Positions 8,974 through 21,577 are shown, counted from the first letter of the stretch. The stretch: 64,000 nt of DNA from Glaciimonas soli (GCF_009497155.1 NZ_WINI01000008.1:1-64000); one strand, 5' to 3'. Translations and numbers: made by a program. Notes: generated by a model not told the origin, from the letters alone.

Positions 8974-10038
8974 ATGAAAATGACATTTCGATGGTTTGGC
9001 GACAGCGATCCGGTAACGCTAGCCTATATCCGGCAGATTCCAGGTATCTACGGCATTGTTTCCGCCCTGTACGACATCCCTGTGGGTGCCGTCTGGCCGG
9101 TGGAAAAGATCGCCGCACTGAAACAGAAAATTGAAGCCCACGGTATGAAATTCGAAGTGGTTGAGAGCGTGCCGGTGCATGAGGACATCAAGCTGGGCCG
9201 CCCCGGCCGCGACACCCTGATCGCCAACTATGTCCAGACCATCCGCAATCTCGCCAGTTGCGGCGTGAAGGTAGTGTGCTACAACTTCATGCCGGTGTTC
9301 GACTGGACCCGCACCACGCTTGCCATGCCTTTGCCCGATGGCTCCACCACGCTCGGCTTCGACGCCGCGCTGGCCGGCAGCATTGCCCCAGGCAGCAGCG
9401 TACGCCTGCCGGGCTGGGACATCAGCTACAAAGATAATGAATTCGATGACTTGATCAGCGCCTACAAGGATGTCGGCGAAACGGCGCTGTGGGAGCATCT
9501 GAGCTATTTCCTGCAGGCGGTGATTCCAGCGGCGGCCGATGCCTCGGTCAAGATGGCGATTCATCCGGACGATCCGCCGCGGCCGATTTTCGGCCTGCCG
9601 CGTATCGTCAAGAACCGCGAGGACCTGGAACGCTTGCTGCGCATTGTCGACCATCCCGCCAACGGCCTGACGTTGTGCTCAGGCTCGCTCGGCGCTGACT
9701 GTCATAACGACGTGGCCGAGATGGTGCGTGAATTCTCGGGACAGGGTCGTATCCATTTCGCCCATCTGCGTAATGTCAAAGTGGATGAAGAAGGCAATTT
9801 CCACGAGACTAGTCATCTGTCCTCGGCCGGATCACTGGATATGGCGAAGATCCTGCAGGCTTATCATGATACCTCCTACGAAGGCTATGTGCGTCCCGAC
9901 CACGGCCGCATGATCTGGGGCGAAACCGGCAAACCGGGTTACGGTCTGTATGACCGGGCGCTGGGAGCGGTTTACCTGAACGGCATCTGGGAAGGCCTCG
10001 GCAAAAACAGCAGCAAAGCAACGGGGGATGCATCGTGA
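8974..10038 (+). CDS. uxuA: D-mannonate dehydratase
   Basis: Catalyses D-mannonate to 2-keto-3-deoxygluconate (KDG) in hexuronate breakdown, a cytoplasmic metal-dependent reaction. The 354 residues match the usual length for the shorter UxuA group. Family segments are [56 protein letters not shown] and the C-terminal [11 protein letters not shown]; they contain the His, Cys and Asp residues expected to bind the metal. GGGAGACC precedes the ATG. The stop overlaps the GTG start of the next gene by four bases (GTGA). Its product is the substrate of the KDG kinase at 13421. Confidence 0.92.
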   Translation: MKMTFRWFGDSDPVTLAYIRQIPGIYGIVSALYDIPVGAVWPVEKIAALKQKIEAHGMKFEVVESVPVHEDIKLGRPGRDTLIANYVQTIRNLASCGVKVVCYNFMPVFDWTRTTLAMPLPDGSTTLGFDAALAGSIAPGSSVRLPGWDISYKDNEFDDLISAYKDVGETALWEHLSYFLQAVIPAAADASVKMAIHPDDPPRPIFGLPRIVKNREDLERLLRIVDHPANGLTLCSGSLGADCHNDVAEMVREFSGQGRIHFAHLRNVKVDEEGNFHETSHLSSAGSLDMAKILQAYHDTSYEGYVRPDHGRMIWGETGKPGYGLYDRALGAVYLNGIWEGLGKNSSKATGDAS

Positions 10039-10889
10039 CGCTGCCGTTCCAGATCGACCTGAGCGGCCGGGTGGCCGTAATCACCGGCGGCGGCGGTGTG
10101 CTGTGCGCCGAATTCGGCCGCGCCCTGGCCAGCTGCGGTGCCAAAGTAGCGCTGCTCGACCTCGACGGCAATGCCGCCGAGCGGCAAGCGGCGGCGATCC
10201 GTGCGCAAGGCGGTACCGCAATCGGCATCGCCACCAATGTACTGGAACGGCCATCGCTGGAGCATGCCGCGGCAACCGTGCTAGCGCATTTCGGCCCCTG
10301 CGATCTACTGCTCAACGGCGCTGGCGGCAACAACCCAAAAGGCACGACCAGCAAGGAAAGCTACGAAAGCGGCGACCTCGCCGATCCGGCTGTCAGCAGT
10401 TTTTTCGATCTTGACCAGCAGGCGGTTGAATTCGTCTTCAAACTGAATTTCATGGGAACATTGCTGCCAACCCAAGTGTTTGCCCAGCAGATGCTGGATC
10501 GCCCGGGCTGTGCCATCATCAACATGTCGTCGATGAATGCATTTCGGCCATTAACCAAGATCCCGGCTTATAGCGGTGCCAAGGCCGCCATTAGCAATTT
10601 CACGCAATGGCTGGCGGTGCATTTCGCCGACGCGGGTATTCGCGTCAACGCTATCGCGCCGGGATTTTTTGAGACTGCGCAAAACCAGACCCTGCTGATC
10701 GACCAGGTATCGGGGAAATACACGGAGCGCGCTGAAAAAATCATCGCGCACACACCGATGCGACGCTTCGGCATCACCGATGACCTGCTCGGCACCTTGC
10801 TTTGGCTGGCTTCGCCGCAGGCCTCCGGCTTCGTTAACGGCATCGTCGTCCCGGTGGACGGCGGTTTTTCCGCTTACTCTGGCGTTTAA
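10035..10889 (+). CDS. uxuB: SDR-type D-mannonate oxidoreductase (fructuronate reductase)
   Basis: A 284-residue short-chain dehydrogenase. Visible features are the Rossmann motif [15 protein letters not shown] near residue 17, the Asp that selects NAD in [13 protein letters not shown], the catalytic Ser in INMSSMNAF, and the catalytic YSGAK. It starts with GTG, overlapping uxuA by four bases, which implies coupled translation. In SDR-type UxuB enzymes the reaction is reversible reduction of D-fructuronate to D-mannonate, the step feeding UxuA. The position next to uxuA makes this the best assignment; a related gluconate or mannonate dehydrogenase cannot be excluded. The classical long-chain UxuB is not present. 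Confidence 0.8.
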   Translation: MTLPFQIDLSGRVAVITGGGGVLCAEFGRALASCGAKVALLDLDGNAAERQAAAIRAQGGTAIGIATNVLERPSLEHAAATVLAHFGPCDLLLNGAGGNNPKGTTSKESYESGDLADPAVSSFFDLDQQAVEFVFKLNFMGTLLPTQVFAQQMLDRPGCAIINMSSMNAFRPLTKIPAYSGAKAAISNFTQWLAVHFADAGIRVNAIAPGFFETAQNQTLLIDQVSGKYTERAEKIIAHTPMRRFGITDDLLGTLLWLASPQASGFVNGIVVPVDGGFSAYSGV

Positions 10890-10927
10890 TTACGCACTTG
10901 CGCAGCGCCACATCAATTGGATACATC

Positions 10928-11689
10928 ATGACTTCTACCCTACAAGCGATCTCTGGCAACATGGCGGTCAACGTCTTTCCCGACCGCGCAGCATTGGGCC
11001 GGCAAGCCGCCGCCGATATCGCAGCGGAGCTCCGCCAGCACCTGTTACTGGCGCGGCAAGTACGCATGATCTTTGCCGCCGCACCCAGCCAGCAGGAAAC
11101 ACTGGCTGCCTTGATTCTTGAAACAGGCATTGACTGGTCGCGCATTACTGCGTTTCACATGGATGAATACATCGGCCTACCTGATAGCGCACCGCAACGC
11201 TTCGGCAATTGGCTGCAGCGCGAGCTGTTCAGTAAGCTGCCATTCGGCCGGGTCCATCTGCTGCAGCCGGATGCCGGCGGCGATGCCATTGCCGCTTATG
11301 CGGCACTGTTGGACGCAGCGCCGATCGACTTGGTTTGCATGGGTATCGGCGTCAACGGCCACCTGGCCTTCAACGATCCGCCGGTCGCCGATTTTGCCGA
11401 TCCGCATAGCGTCAAGGTGGTGCAGCTGGACCTGGTGTGCCGCCAGCAGCAAGTCGACGACGGCTGTTTTGCCAGCCTCGACGCGGTGCCCACCCGTGCA
11501 GTCACGCTGACGATTCCACGCCTGCTGGATACGGCAGCCATTTTTTGCATGGTGCCGGGCAAGGCCAAGGCGCATGCTGTGCGCAGCACGCTGTATGATC
11601 CAATCACGACCGTGACTCCCGCTACCGTATTACGCAAGCACGCGAACTGCCGGCTCTATCTGGATGTTGATTCGGCACCGGCAGCCTAG
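10928..11689 (+). CDS. Divergent glucosamine-6-phosphate deaminase (NagB-like)
   Basis: About 253 residues of the NagB/sugar-phosphate isomerase fold. The start is the ATG at 10928; ten further open codons upstream are not family-like. Conserved segments are FHMDEYIGL (the catalytic Asp region of NagB), GIGVNGHLAFNDP and AVTLTIPRLLD. Compared with E. coli NagB, the GH-flanking Asp is Asn and the FNEP Glu is Asp, so this belongs to a separate subfamily. The family reaction is glucosamine-6-phosphate to fructose-6-phosphate plus ammonia. It is followed after 23 bases by a NagA-like gene, so the pair would complete amino-sugar use inside a uronate operon. Confidence 0.78.
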   Translation: MTSTLQAISGNMAVNVFPDRAALGRQAAADIAAELRQHLLLARQVRMIFAAAPSQQETLAALILETGIDWSRITAFHMDEYIGLPDSAPQRFGNWLQRELFSKLPFGRVHLLQPDAGGDAIAAYAALLDAAPIDLVCMGIGVNGHLAFNDPPVADFADPHSVKVVQLDLVCRQQQVDDGCFASLDAVPTRAVTLTIPRLLDTAAIFCMVPGKAKAHAVRSTLYDPITTVTPATVLRKHANCRLYLDVDSAPAA

Positions 11690-11712
11690 GCAACAACTGC
11701 ATAGAGAAACAC

Positions 11713-12864
11713 ATGAACTCAAGCATCTTGACCGGCAAAGATCCGGCATCCGGACGCAGCCTGGAGGTGGAATACCGCAATGGCCTGATCTGCGCTATCC
11801 GGCCGGGCCCGGTGCAAGAAACGGCTTGGCTCTGTCCCGGCCTGATCGACCTGCAAGTGAACGGTTATCTCGGCCACGACCTCAACACGAAGCAGGTCAC
11901 GGTCGACACTGTGGCGGCTCTGGCCACCGCCCTGCAAGCCACAGGTGTCAGTACTTTCCTGCCGACGCTGATCACCGCCAGCGAAGCCCAGATCATTTCG
12001 ACATTGCGTGTGATTGCGACAGCGCGCAGGCAAGATTCTTTACTGGAAAGAATGATCCCTTACGTGCACGTGGAAGGACCGGCGCTGTCAGCCGAAGCCG
12101 GACCGCGCGGCGCCCACCCTTCGGAACAGATCAGGCCACCGTCGCTAGCTGAATTTGAACGCTGGCAAGCCGCCAGCAACGGCCTGGTCGGCATGGTCAC
12201 CATCTCGCCGCACTGGCCCAAAAGCGCTGCCTATATTGCCGCGCTGTCCGCCCGCGGAGTCAGCGTTGCCATCGGCCATACCCATGCCAGCGGCACGCAG
12301 ATTACCATGGCAGCCGACGCCGGCGCGCGGCTCTCCACCCATCTCGGTAACGGCGCGCACGGCACCTTGCCGCGCCATCCCAACTACCTGTGGGCCCAAC
12401 TGGCCGAGGATCGCCTGTATGCCTCGTTCATCGCCGATGGTCATCACCTGCCGGCGGATACATTGAAGACCATGTTACGTGCCAAGGGCATCGAGCGCAG
12501 CATCCTGGTGTCGGATACCGCCGCGTTGGGCGGTATGCCGCCTGGCGACTATGAGAGTCCGATCGGCGGTAAGGTGCATCTGGCGGAAAATGGCCGTTTG
12601 AATGTCGCCGGCACACAGTACCTGGCTGGAGCGACTGCACCGTTGATTGCCGGCGTTGCGCATGTGACAGGAAAGATCGGCCTCAGTCTGGCCCAGGCAC
12701 TACAAATGGCGACTGCCAATCCGGGGAAATTCGTTACTGGTCGCGGCGTACTGGCCGTCGGCACTAGCGCTGATCTACTGCGCTTTCACTGGACCGGTGC
12801 GGGCGATACTTTAGTAGTGGAGACGGTGGTGATTGCGGGCTGCACAGTGCTGGGCAAGCCATGA
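11713..12864 (+). CDS. N-acetylglucosamine-6-phosphate deacetylase-like amidohydrolase (NagA-like)
   Basis: A 383-residue TIM-barrel amidohydrolase. Family motifs in order: PGLIDLQVNGYLGHD, HVEGP (metal-binding Glu), IGHTHA (His), THLGNGAH in place of the usual THLYNAM (His), DGHHL, and the catalytic Asp in LVSDTAALGG. The family removes the acetyl group from GlcNAc-6-phosphate. The altered THLGNGAH segment and the early HVEGPALS suggest a subfamily with its own substrate, perhaps an N-acetylated sugar from a uronate-containing polymer. It is the last gene of the uxuA operon before the IS3 remnant. Confidence 0.78.
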   Translation: MNSSILTGKDPASGRSLEVEYRNGLICAIRPGPVQETAWLCPGLIDLQVNGYLGHDLNTKQVTVDTVAALATALQATGVSTFLPTLITASEAQIISTLRVIATARRQDSLLERMIPYVHVEGPALSAEAGPRGAHPSEQIRPPSLAEFERWQAASNGLVGMVTISPHWPKSAAYIAALSARGVSVAIGHTHASGTQITMAADAGARLSTHLGNGAHGTLPRHPNYLWAQLAEDRLYASFIADGHHLPADTLKTMLRAKGIERSILVSDTAALGGMPPGDYESPIGGKVHLAENGRLNVAGTQYLAGATAPLIAGVAHVTGKIGLSLAQALQMATANPGKFVTGRGVLAVGTSADLLRFHWTGAGDTLVVETVVIAGCTVLGKP

Positions 12865-12879
12865 GTTATGCTTCGCTGG

Positions 12880-13346
12880 GAGACATGGCGTACATTCGAC
12901 AATCATTCGGAGCCGCCAGAGTGGGAATGACACCGCTGGTCGATGTGAAAGTACCTCACGCCAAGATTGGCCTGCTAAACGTCGCGCGACGATTGATCGC
13001 GAGTACGAATTGCTGGTAAGTATGAAAATTGAATTGGTCAGGATCAATCATTCAAGCGCCTATTACAGGCGTGGCCGGTCAATGAGGTCGATTTGAAGCC
13101 GATGCGGTGGAAGTGCATCCCGGTCTGACGCAGACATATCGATACACTAATGCTGCGCATGGGGATTACGACCTCATACCTGAAAGCATACCAATCGTTC
13201 ACCCAAGCACACCAATATATCGAGACTCTCTGGTGCTGTACAACCAGAAACGCCCTCATTCGAGTCTGACGGAGCTGACCCTGAATGAGGCATTTCTCTG
13301 TCCAGACAAACGAAGTCACTTTTCTCGATCAGTGCGATTGAGTTGA
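12880..13346 (+). pseudogene. IS3-family transposase (OrfB) remnant
   Basis: Scattered pieces of an IS3-type integrase in more than one frame: LIDREYELLV and RINHSSAYYR (N-terminal part), NEVDLKPMR in a shifted frame, then YIETL and the C-terminal YNQKRPHSSL signature near 13240-13270. The catalytic core is missing and several stops and shifts are present, so it is dead. It separates the KDG kinase gene from the rest of the uronate operon. Confidence 0.7.
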
Positions 13347-13420
13347 TTTTTATTGAAGATGCCATTCATGAATTGATCTGTTTAATAGTATCGTGAACCA
13401 CTGAACTATAAGGAAATAGG

Positions 13421-14383
13421 ATGTATCCAGCGCTCGACGTAGTTACCTATGGTGAAGCCATGGCAATGTTCGTTGCTAACGAAGTTGGCCCACTCGCAAA
13501 AGTTAATCATTTCACCAAGTGCACGGCCGGCGCAGATATGAACGTTGCCATTGGTCTGGCACGGCTTGGTTTCAAGGTTGGTTGGATGAGTCGTGTGGGG
13601 AACGATTCGTTTGGCGAGTACGTGCTAAATACGCTCGCGAGAGAGAGGGTAGACACGAGTTGCGTGACTGTCGACGTGGGCTATCGAACTGGTATGATGC
13701 TCAAATCGAGGAGCGATGACGGCAGTGATCCGACAATCGAATATTTTCGTAAAGGATCGGCGGCTAGTTGTCTTTCAGTCGACGACTATGTACAGGAATA
13801 CGTATTAGCAGCACGCCATCTACATCTGACAGGCATATCACCTGCAATCTCCGAATCGTCGTGCGAACTCGCATTTCACTTGGCTCGTGAAATGCGAGCC
13901 GCTGGCAAGACGATCTCGTTTGACCCTAACTTGCGGCCGACCATGTGGTCCTCGCGACAGAAGATGATCGAAGTGCTAAATTCTCTCGCAGCCTTCGCAG
14001 ACTGGGTATTACCAGGCGTAAGTGAGGGTCTCGTTCTCACTAACTACGAAAGGCCCGAAGACATCGCAGCCTTTTATCTTGATCAGGGTGCGCATGGCGT
14101 TATTATCAAGCTCGGAGCGCGGGGTGCGTATTTCCGCACTGCCGACAGTGAGGGCGTTGTCCCGGCTCGGCCGGTTAATAAGGTCGTCGATACAGTTGGC
14201 GCGGGCGATGGTTTCGCTGTCGGTGTCGTAAGCGCGCTCCTGGAAGGACTTACGGTGCCACAAGCCGTGGCGCGCGGCAACCAGATTGGCGCGCTCGCGA
14301 TCCAGGTAGTTGGTGATTCTGAAGGTCTGCCGACGCGTAGTCAACTCGAAGAGACAGCCGCAGAAATTCGGGTGGATTGTTAA
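13421..14383 (+). CDS. kdgK: 2-keto-3-deoxygluconate kinase (PfkB family)
   Basis: A 320-residue PfkB carbohydrate kinase. Visible features: N-terminal DVVTYGEAMAMF, the Gly-rich CTAGADMNVAIGLARLG sugar-binding segment, FDPNLRPTMW typical of KDG kinases, and the C-terminal DTVGAGDGFAVG with the catalytic Asp. It phosphorylates KDG to KDPG, the next step after UxuA. An AAGGAAATAGG ribosome-binding site precedes the ATG. No KDPG aldolase is in the window. Codon use looks slightly less GC-rich than the uxuA operon, so it may have its own origin; the IS3 remnant lies directly upstream. Confidence 0.85.
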   Translation: MYPALDVVTYGEAMAMFVANEVGPLAKVNHFTKCTAGADMNVAIGLARLGFKVGWMSRVGNDSFGEYVLNTLARERVDTSCVTVDVGYRTGMMLKSRSDDGSDPTIEYFRKGSAASCLSVDDYVQEYVLAARHLHLTGISPAISESSCELAFHLAREMRAAGKTISFDPNLRPTMWSSRQKMIEVLNSLAAFADWVLPGVSEGLVLTNYERPEDIAAFYLDQGAHGVIIKLGARGAYFRTADSEGVVPARPVNKVVDTVGAGDGFAVGVVSALLEGLTVPQAVARGNQIGALAIQVVGDSEGLPTRSQLEETAAEIRVDC

Positions 14384-14529
14384 ATGGGCAAACTGGAAAC
14401 TTGGGTCGATGAGAATGGCGACATGTAAATCGCTCCCAGCGAAGTCTCTGGCGAGAGTGACGTGGTAATACAGGTGAAGCGTAGCAAACTATGGGAATTT
14501 ACCGGTAATGGTTGTTAATGAGATGACCA

Positions 14530-15385
14530 CACCTGTCAAACTGTGTGCAACACTTTCCAGATTAGAGGTGGAAACAGCGTCCAATAGTTTCCACCTCAGT
14601 GTGTGACCATCCGGCGTTTTTGCCGGAGGTATCTGGAGTGTTTTATATGGACATCATTTACGAAATTCGCAGGCGACATTCGGTACAAAAGCGAACGGTC
14701 ACGGCAATCGCTCGCGACATGGGGATCTCCCGACCGACGGTTCGTAAGTATCTCAATACAGTTGAAGAACCCAAGCATGAGCGGGTGCAGCCAGCGCGCC
14801 CGAAGCTTGGTCAGTTTGAAGCACAACTAACAAAGTGGCTGGAAGAAGAAGTCAAACTATCCCGACCACGCCGCCGCACCGCCCATCGACTATTTGAGGG
14901 ATTACAAAAAATCGGCTACGGCGGTGCCTATGACAGTGAAACACATCTGACCACCGCTATCGGAGTGGCGACGATTCATCAAGGAAAACGCGTACGTTTC
15001 TTCAATGCCGTCGATTTGGTCAATCAGTTAGAGCGAGAGAAGAGCCAAGGCAAAGTCGGCAATCTGGCCAAGCAACTATGCCTTGTGGACGCCGTTTTAG
15101 ACGAGTTAGGTTACCCCTCATTTCCGGCATCGGGTGGTGCGCTGCTGTTCCATCTCATGAGTCAGCTTTATGAAAAGACTTCTTTAATCATCACCACGAA
15201 CCTGTCATTCGGGGAGTGAGTACAAGTATTTGGCGATGCAAAGATGACGACCGCTTTACTTGATCGTGTTACTCATCATTGCGATATCTTGGAAACCGGT
15301 CACGCTTCTTATCGTTATAAACAGCGGAAAAGCCGCCCTCACAATAGCGATAAAGTGGAAAGTATTGGACACTGATTGACAGGTG
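14530..15385 (+). mobile_element. IS21-family element, internally deleted (copy 1)
   Basis: Bounded by the perfect 10-base inverted repeat CACCTGTCAA (14530) and TTGACAGGTG (ending 15385). Inside is an istA 5' part joined in frame to an istB 3' part (14647-15375). The outer about 100 bases at each end are shared, inverted, with the shorter copy at 24089-24370. No target-site duplication is evident outside the repeats. Confidence 0.75.
14647..15375 (+). pseudogene. istA'-istB' fusion of the IS21 remnant
   Basis: Codons from 14647 give the start of an IstA transposase with its helix-turn-helix (VTAIARDMGISRPTVRKYL). After about 95 residues the frame passes directly into the C-terminal two thirds of the IstB ATPase (THLTTAIGVATIHQGKRVRF, then VLDELGY and IITTNLSFGE). 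The deletion removes the IstA catalytic domain and the IstB Walker A. In addition a Trp codon after FGE has become TGA (15217-15219); the frame then continues openly ([18 protein letters not shown]) to 15375. Inactive. The 260 bases that follow, to the LysR gene, hold nothing I recognise. Confidence 0.8.
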
Positions 15386-15645
15386 AGATTCCTTTGGGCT
15401 ACTCGACCAGATAGCAGGGTAACTCCGCAAGTACTGGAACAACAATTCGCGCAGCCTTTATGAATCAGCTACAATCGGCTTAATGCGCCGCAGCACTTGG
15501 GAATTGAGTTCAACGTATAGATTTAAGATTTTCGGAATAGAAGCGCGATCGATGCCAGCACCCGGTGACTATCACGACGATGAACGTATCATTTTTTTTG
15601 GGGCTCGAAATTGTCGGAATCACGAAAAATGTGTCTTTCCACATT

Positions 15646-16596
15646 ATGCTAACTTTCAAGCAAATAGAAGCTGTCCATTGGGTCGGTAAGCTAGGCTCAT
15701 TCGCCGCCGCGGCAGATAAGCTCAACACAACGCAATCGGCTATCTCCAAACGACTGGCGGAAATTGAGATGCTGCTAGATGTCCAGCTTTTCGATCGCAG
15801 TCGCCGAACGGCAAGATTGACAGAAAAAGGTCAGGAAATACTCGCATTAGGCGAAGAAATGCTGCTCTTGCGCGAGCGATTCATCGCATCGGCGGGTCGG
15901 GAGTCGATTGCAGTGCGGCGTTTTCGTATTGGCGTGACTGAGCTTACGGCACTAACCTGGCTGCCTTCGTTCGTACAGGCGTTTCGCCATACCTACCCCG
16001 ATGTAGAGTTACAGCCAGAAATCGACGTGAGCGTTGGCTTGTGTGAAAAATTAAAAAAAGGTGCAGTTGATCTGATTATTGTGCCGCCCGTATTTAACGA
16101 TGTTAATTTTGAAGCCATACCCTTAAAAGAGTTAACCTTGGCCTGGATGTGCAGCCCGGAGCTATGTACACAACGCAAGACGCTCACCTTGCAGCAAATA
16201 ACGGCATATCCGGTTCTGATGCAGGTCGAACGTTCCGGTGTAGATGTAGGATACGACCGCTGGTTTCGCGAGAAAGGTTTAAGCATACAGCGCATATACG
16301 CTGGAAATAGCTTGATCGCATTGAGTGCACTGACCATGCTCGGCTTCGGTGTAAGTTATCTGCCTGCCGAGTATTTCTCTGATCTGGCAATATCCGGCCA
16401 ATTACAGGTGCTACGCAGCGATGAATCGCTGCCAAAAGTGCCCTATTTTGCCGTGTATCGCAGCGATGGTCCAATTGCCTTCAGCCAACGCGTTGCCGTC
16501 ATGGCAGAAGAATTCTGCGACTTCTCCAAGCCGGTGACAATGCCCCGTATTGTGCATAAAAACACACCCCCCCATCGAAACCCGAAAAATACGTAG
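15646..16596 (+). CDS. LysR-family transcription regulator
   Basis: A 316-residue regulator. Residues 1-60 are the typical LysR helix-turn-helix (LTFKQIEAVHWVGKLGSF, then LNTTQSAISKRLAEIE); the rest is the two-lobed ligand-binding domain (FRIGVTELTALTWLP onward). The ATG at 15646 starts the family-like sequence; upstream codons are not conserved in type. It is convergent with the ABC-transporter operon, ending 44 bases from it, and lies inside the segment bracketed by the IS21 remnants, so it is the probable regulator of that operon and of the aldolase gene at 23231. The inducer is unknown. Confidence 0.85.
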   Translation: MLTFKQIEAVHWVGKLGSFAAAADKLNTTQSAISKRLAEIEMLLDVQLFDRSRRTARLTEKGQEILALGEEMLLLRERFIASAGRESIAVRRFRIGVTELTALTWLPSFVQAFRHTYPDVELQPEIDVSVGLCEKLKKGAVDLIIVPPVFNDVNFEAIPLKELTLAWMCSPELCTQRKTLTLQQITAYPVLMQVERSGVDVGYDRWFREKGLSIQRIYAGNSLIALSALTMLGFGVSYLPAEYFSDLAISGQLQVLRSDESLPKVPYFAVYRSDGPIAFSQRVAVMAEEFCDFSKPVTMPRIVHKNTPPHRNPKNT

Positions 16597-16639
16597 GCGG
16601 ACTTTGATTGCAACCGAACTTGGCAGATGCGAGCAATTA

Positions 16640-17374
16640 TTAGTGCGCCAGTATCTTCGATAGAAATGTCTGAGTACGTTTCGGACGTGCCGAAATGTCA
16701 CCGAAAAATGCATCTTTACCGCAATCTTCAATGATAGTGCCACCGTCCATGAAGATCACGCGATTTGCAACTTTTCGCGCGAAACCCATTTCGTGGGTGA
16801 CGCATATCATAGTCATGCCATCTTGTGCCAACTCAACCATAACATCCAACACTTCGTTGACCATTTCCGGATCAAGTGCCGATGTCGGCTCATCGAACAA
16901 CATGCACACTGGATTCATTGCCAACGCCCTGGCAATCGCTACTCGCTGCTGCTGACCGCCCGATAACTGACCGGGATATTTGTCCGCTTGCGTACGCAAA
17001 CCGACTCGATCCAGATACTTCAATCCGCAATCGACAGCCTCTTCCTTGCCGCGTCCCAGCACTTTTATTTGTGCAATGCTCAGATTTTCAGTAATGGATA
17101 GATGGGGGAATAATTCAAAATTCTGGAATACCATGCCCACTCTCGCGCGCAACGTTGGCAAATTTTTCCCGGCGACACCAACCGATACATCATCGACCAC
17201 GATACTACCTTGCTGGAACGATTCGAGACCGTTGACACATTTGATCAGCGTCGACTTTCCGGAACCCGATGGCCCGCACACCACAACGACTTCACCTTTC
17301 TCGATACGGGCTGTGCATTGATCAAGAACCTTGAATTTTCCATACCACTTGCTGACATTTGAAAGATCTATCAC
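16640..17374 (-). CDS. Polar amino-acid ABC transporter, ATP-binding protein
   Basis: A 244-residue ATPase of the GlnQ/GltL group. Walker [11 protein letters not shown]-loop [11 protein letters not shown], signature [15 protein letters not shown], Walker [14 protein letters not shown] and the switch His in VTHEMGFA are all intact. It powers the two permeases encoded immediately upstream; the start overlaps the permease stop by four bases. It is the last gene of the operon running from leuC-like (22881) to here. Confidence 0.92.
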   Translation of the reverse strand: MIDLSNVSKWYGKFKVLDQCTARIEKGEVVVVCGPSGSGKSTLIKCVNGLESFQQGSIVVDDVSVGVAGKNLPTLRARVGMVFQNFELFPHLSITENLSIAQIKVLGRGKEEAVDCGLKYLDRVGLRTQADKYPGQLSGGQQQRVAIARALAMNPVCMLFDEPTSALDPEMVNEVLDVMVELAQDGMTMICVTHEMGFARKVANRVIFMDGGTIIEDCGKDAFFGDISARPKRTQTFLSKILAH

Positions 17375-18054
17375 GATCGTGTTCTCCTACTATAAAATTT
17401 GACGAATAGCGAAGCGCTAAAACAGATGCAAAAATAAACTGCGCCTGCAAATATCAGCATTTCGACCACCCGACCATCCCGTTCACCGATACCGTAGGCT
17501 TGACCAAAAAAATCTGCCAACGCACTAGCGTATACGAGCGCTGTGTCCTGGAACAGTACAATGGCCTGGGTGAGCAGTAACGGCGCCATATTGCGAAACG
17601 CTTGTGGCAATATGATCAAGCGCATAGCCTGGCCGGCGTGCATACCTAGAGCCAGTGCGGCATTCAATTGCCCAGCCCTGACACTTTGGATACCCGCTCG
17701 TATGATCTCTGCGTAGTAGGCGGCCTCAAATAAGGAGAAAGCAAGCAATGCTGAGGCCATTCGTACATCGGTAGAGGGCGACAATCCTAATAGGCCTTGC
17801 AACAATTGCGGTACGATCAGAAAGAACCACAACAACACCATCACCAACGGCACAGATCGGAATAAATTAATATACGCGACAGCAAACCACGAGATTGGTT
17901 TGATGGATGACATCCGCATCAAGGCCAGAACCGTCCCCCATATGATACCGGCCACCATGGCGATCAATGTGATTTTGAGCGACACCTGCATACCTTCGGC
18001 CAAAACGGTAATGCTGCCAGCGTCGATCGAACTAAAATCGAATGAATATGACAT
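17371..18054 (-). CDS. Polar amino-acid ABC transporter, permease 2
   Basis: A 227-residue inner-membrane permease of the HisMQ/GltK type with about five membrane helices. The EAA-loop region is seen as [23 protein letters not shown] split around residue 150, the site that contacts the ATPase. It overlaps the ATPase gene by four bases and lies two bases after permease 1. With permease 1 it should form the heterodimeric channel for a glutamate- or aspartate-like substrate. Confidence 0.9.
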   Translation of the reverse strand: MSYSFDFSSIDAGSITVLAEGMQVSLKITLIAMVAGIIWGTVLALMRMSSIKPISWFAVAYINLFRSVPLVMVLLWFFLIVPQLLQGLLGLSPSTDVRMASALLAFSLFEAAYYAEIIRAGIQSVRAGQLNAALALGMHAGQAMRLIILPQAFRNMAPLLLTQAIVLFQDTALVYASALADFFGQAYGIGERDGRVVEMLIFAGAVYFCICFSASLFVKFYSRRTRS

Positions 18055-18056
18055 GA

Positions 18057-20991
<2,935 letters not shown>

Positions 20992-21064
20992 CTTCGTCTC
21001 CTTCAGTAGTTATATGGTATTGGGAGGTCCCAATGGGGAATAATTTTGGTGCTTTTTGGTTGGC

Positions 21065-21577
21065 TTAGAGTGTAAATCCAGCACGTTGACGTAGATAAGA
21101 AACCAGGCCTCCCATGTTCAGCATCTCCAGCATGAATGGTGCAATGGGATCGCATGCGATCAAATCCCCACGGCCATCGCCAAGCAGCAGACGTCCATTT
21201 TCATCTTGCACCAGCGATATCTCATCACCCTCGCGTATCGAGCTTGTATCCGCCACTACTGGCAACAAACCATTATTCATGGCGTTGCGCAAATAGGTTC
21301 GGGAAAAACTTTTTGCCACGATCGCTCGTATACCAGCACCTAAGACGACCGTGACAGCCACTTCCATTGCCGACCCGCAGCCAAAATTGTTGCCAGCCAC
21401 CAGTATGTCTCCCGGGCGTACCGACGCAGCAAAATCAGGATCGACATCTTCCAACATATAGGTACGCAGGATTGATGGATCAATCGTCTCTTTCTTGCGG
21501 CGTGAGGAAATAATATAGTCAGTATTGACATCGTCGCCCAATATTCTGGCTCGACCTGACAGAGGCAACATGCTCAT
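21065..21577 (-). CDS. Aconitase-superfamily hydratase, small subunit (LeuD-like)
   Basis: A 170-residue swivel domain as in 3-isopropylmalate dehydratase small subunits: DDVNTDYII near residue 15, GNNFGCGS at about 63-69 and the FSRTYLRNAMNNGLLPVV loop. The motif that follows the GCGS, normally SREHA with an Arg, reads AMEVA here, so a substrate-binding residue typical of LeuD is lost. Together with the large subunit it forms a [4Fe-4S] hydro-lyase. The missing Arg argues for a substrate other than isopropylmalate. Its ATG overlaps the large-subunit stop by four bases. Confidence 0.82.
   Translation of the reverse strand: MSMLPLSGRARILGDDVNTDYIISSRRKKETIDPSILRTYMLEDVDPDFAASVRPGDILVAGNNFGCGSAMEVAVTVVLGAGIRAIVAKSFSRTYLRNAMNNGLLPVVADTSSIREGDEISLVQDENGRLLLGDGRGDLIACDPIAPFMLEMLNMGGLVSYLRQRAGFTL

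Noticed and set aside
14384-14529. Tiny frame MGKLETWVDENGDM directly after kdgK
   Set aside because: Fourteen codons only, with no ribosome-binding site or recognisable family; probably a scrap left by the IS21 insertion.
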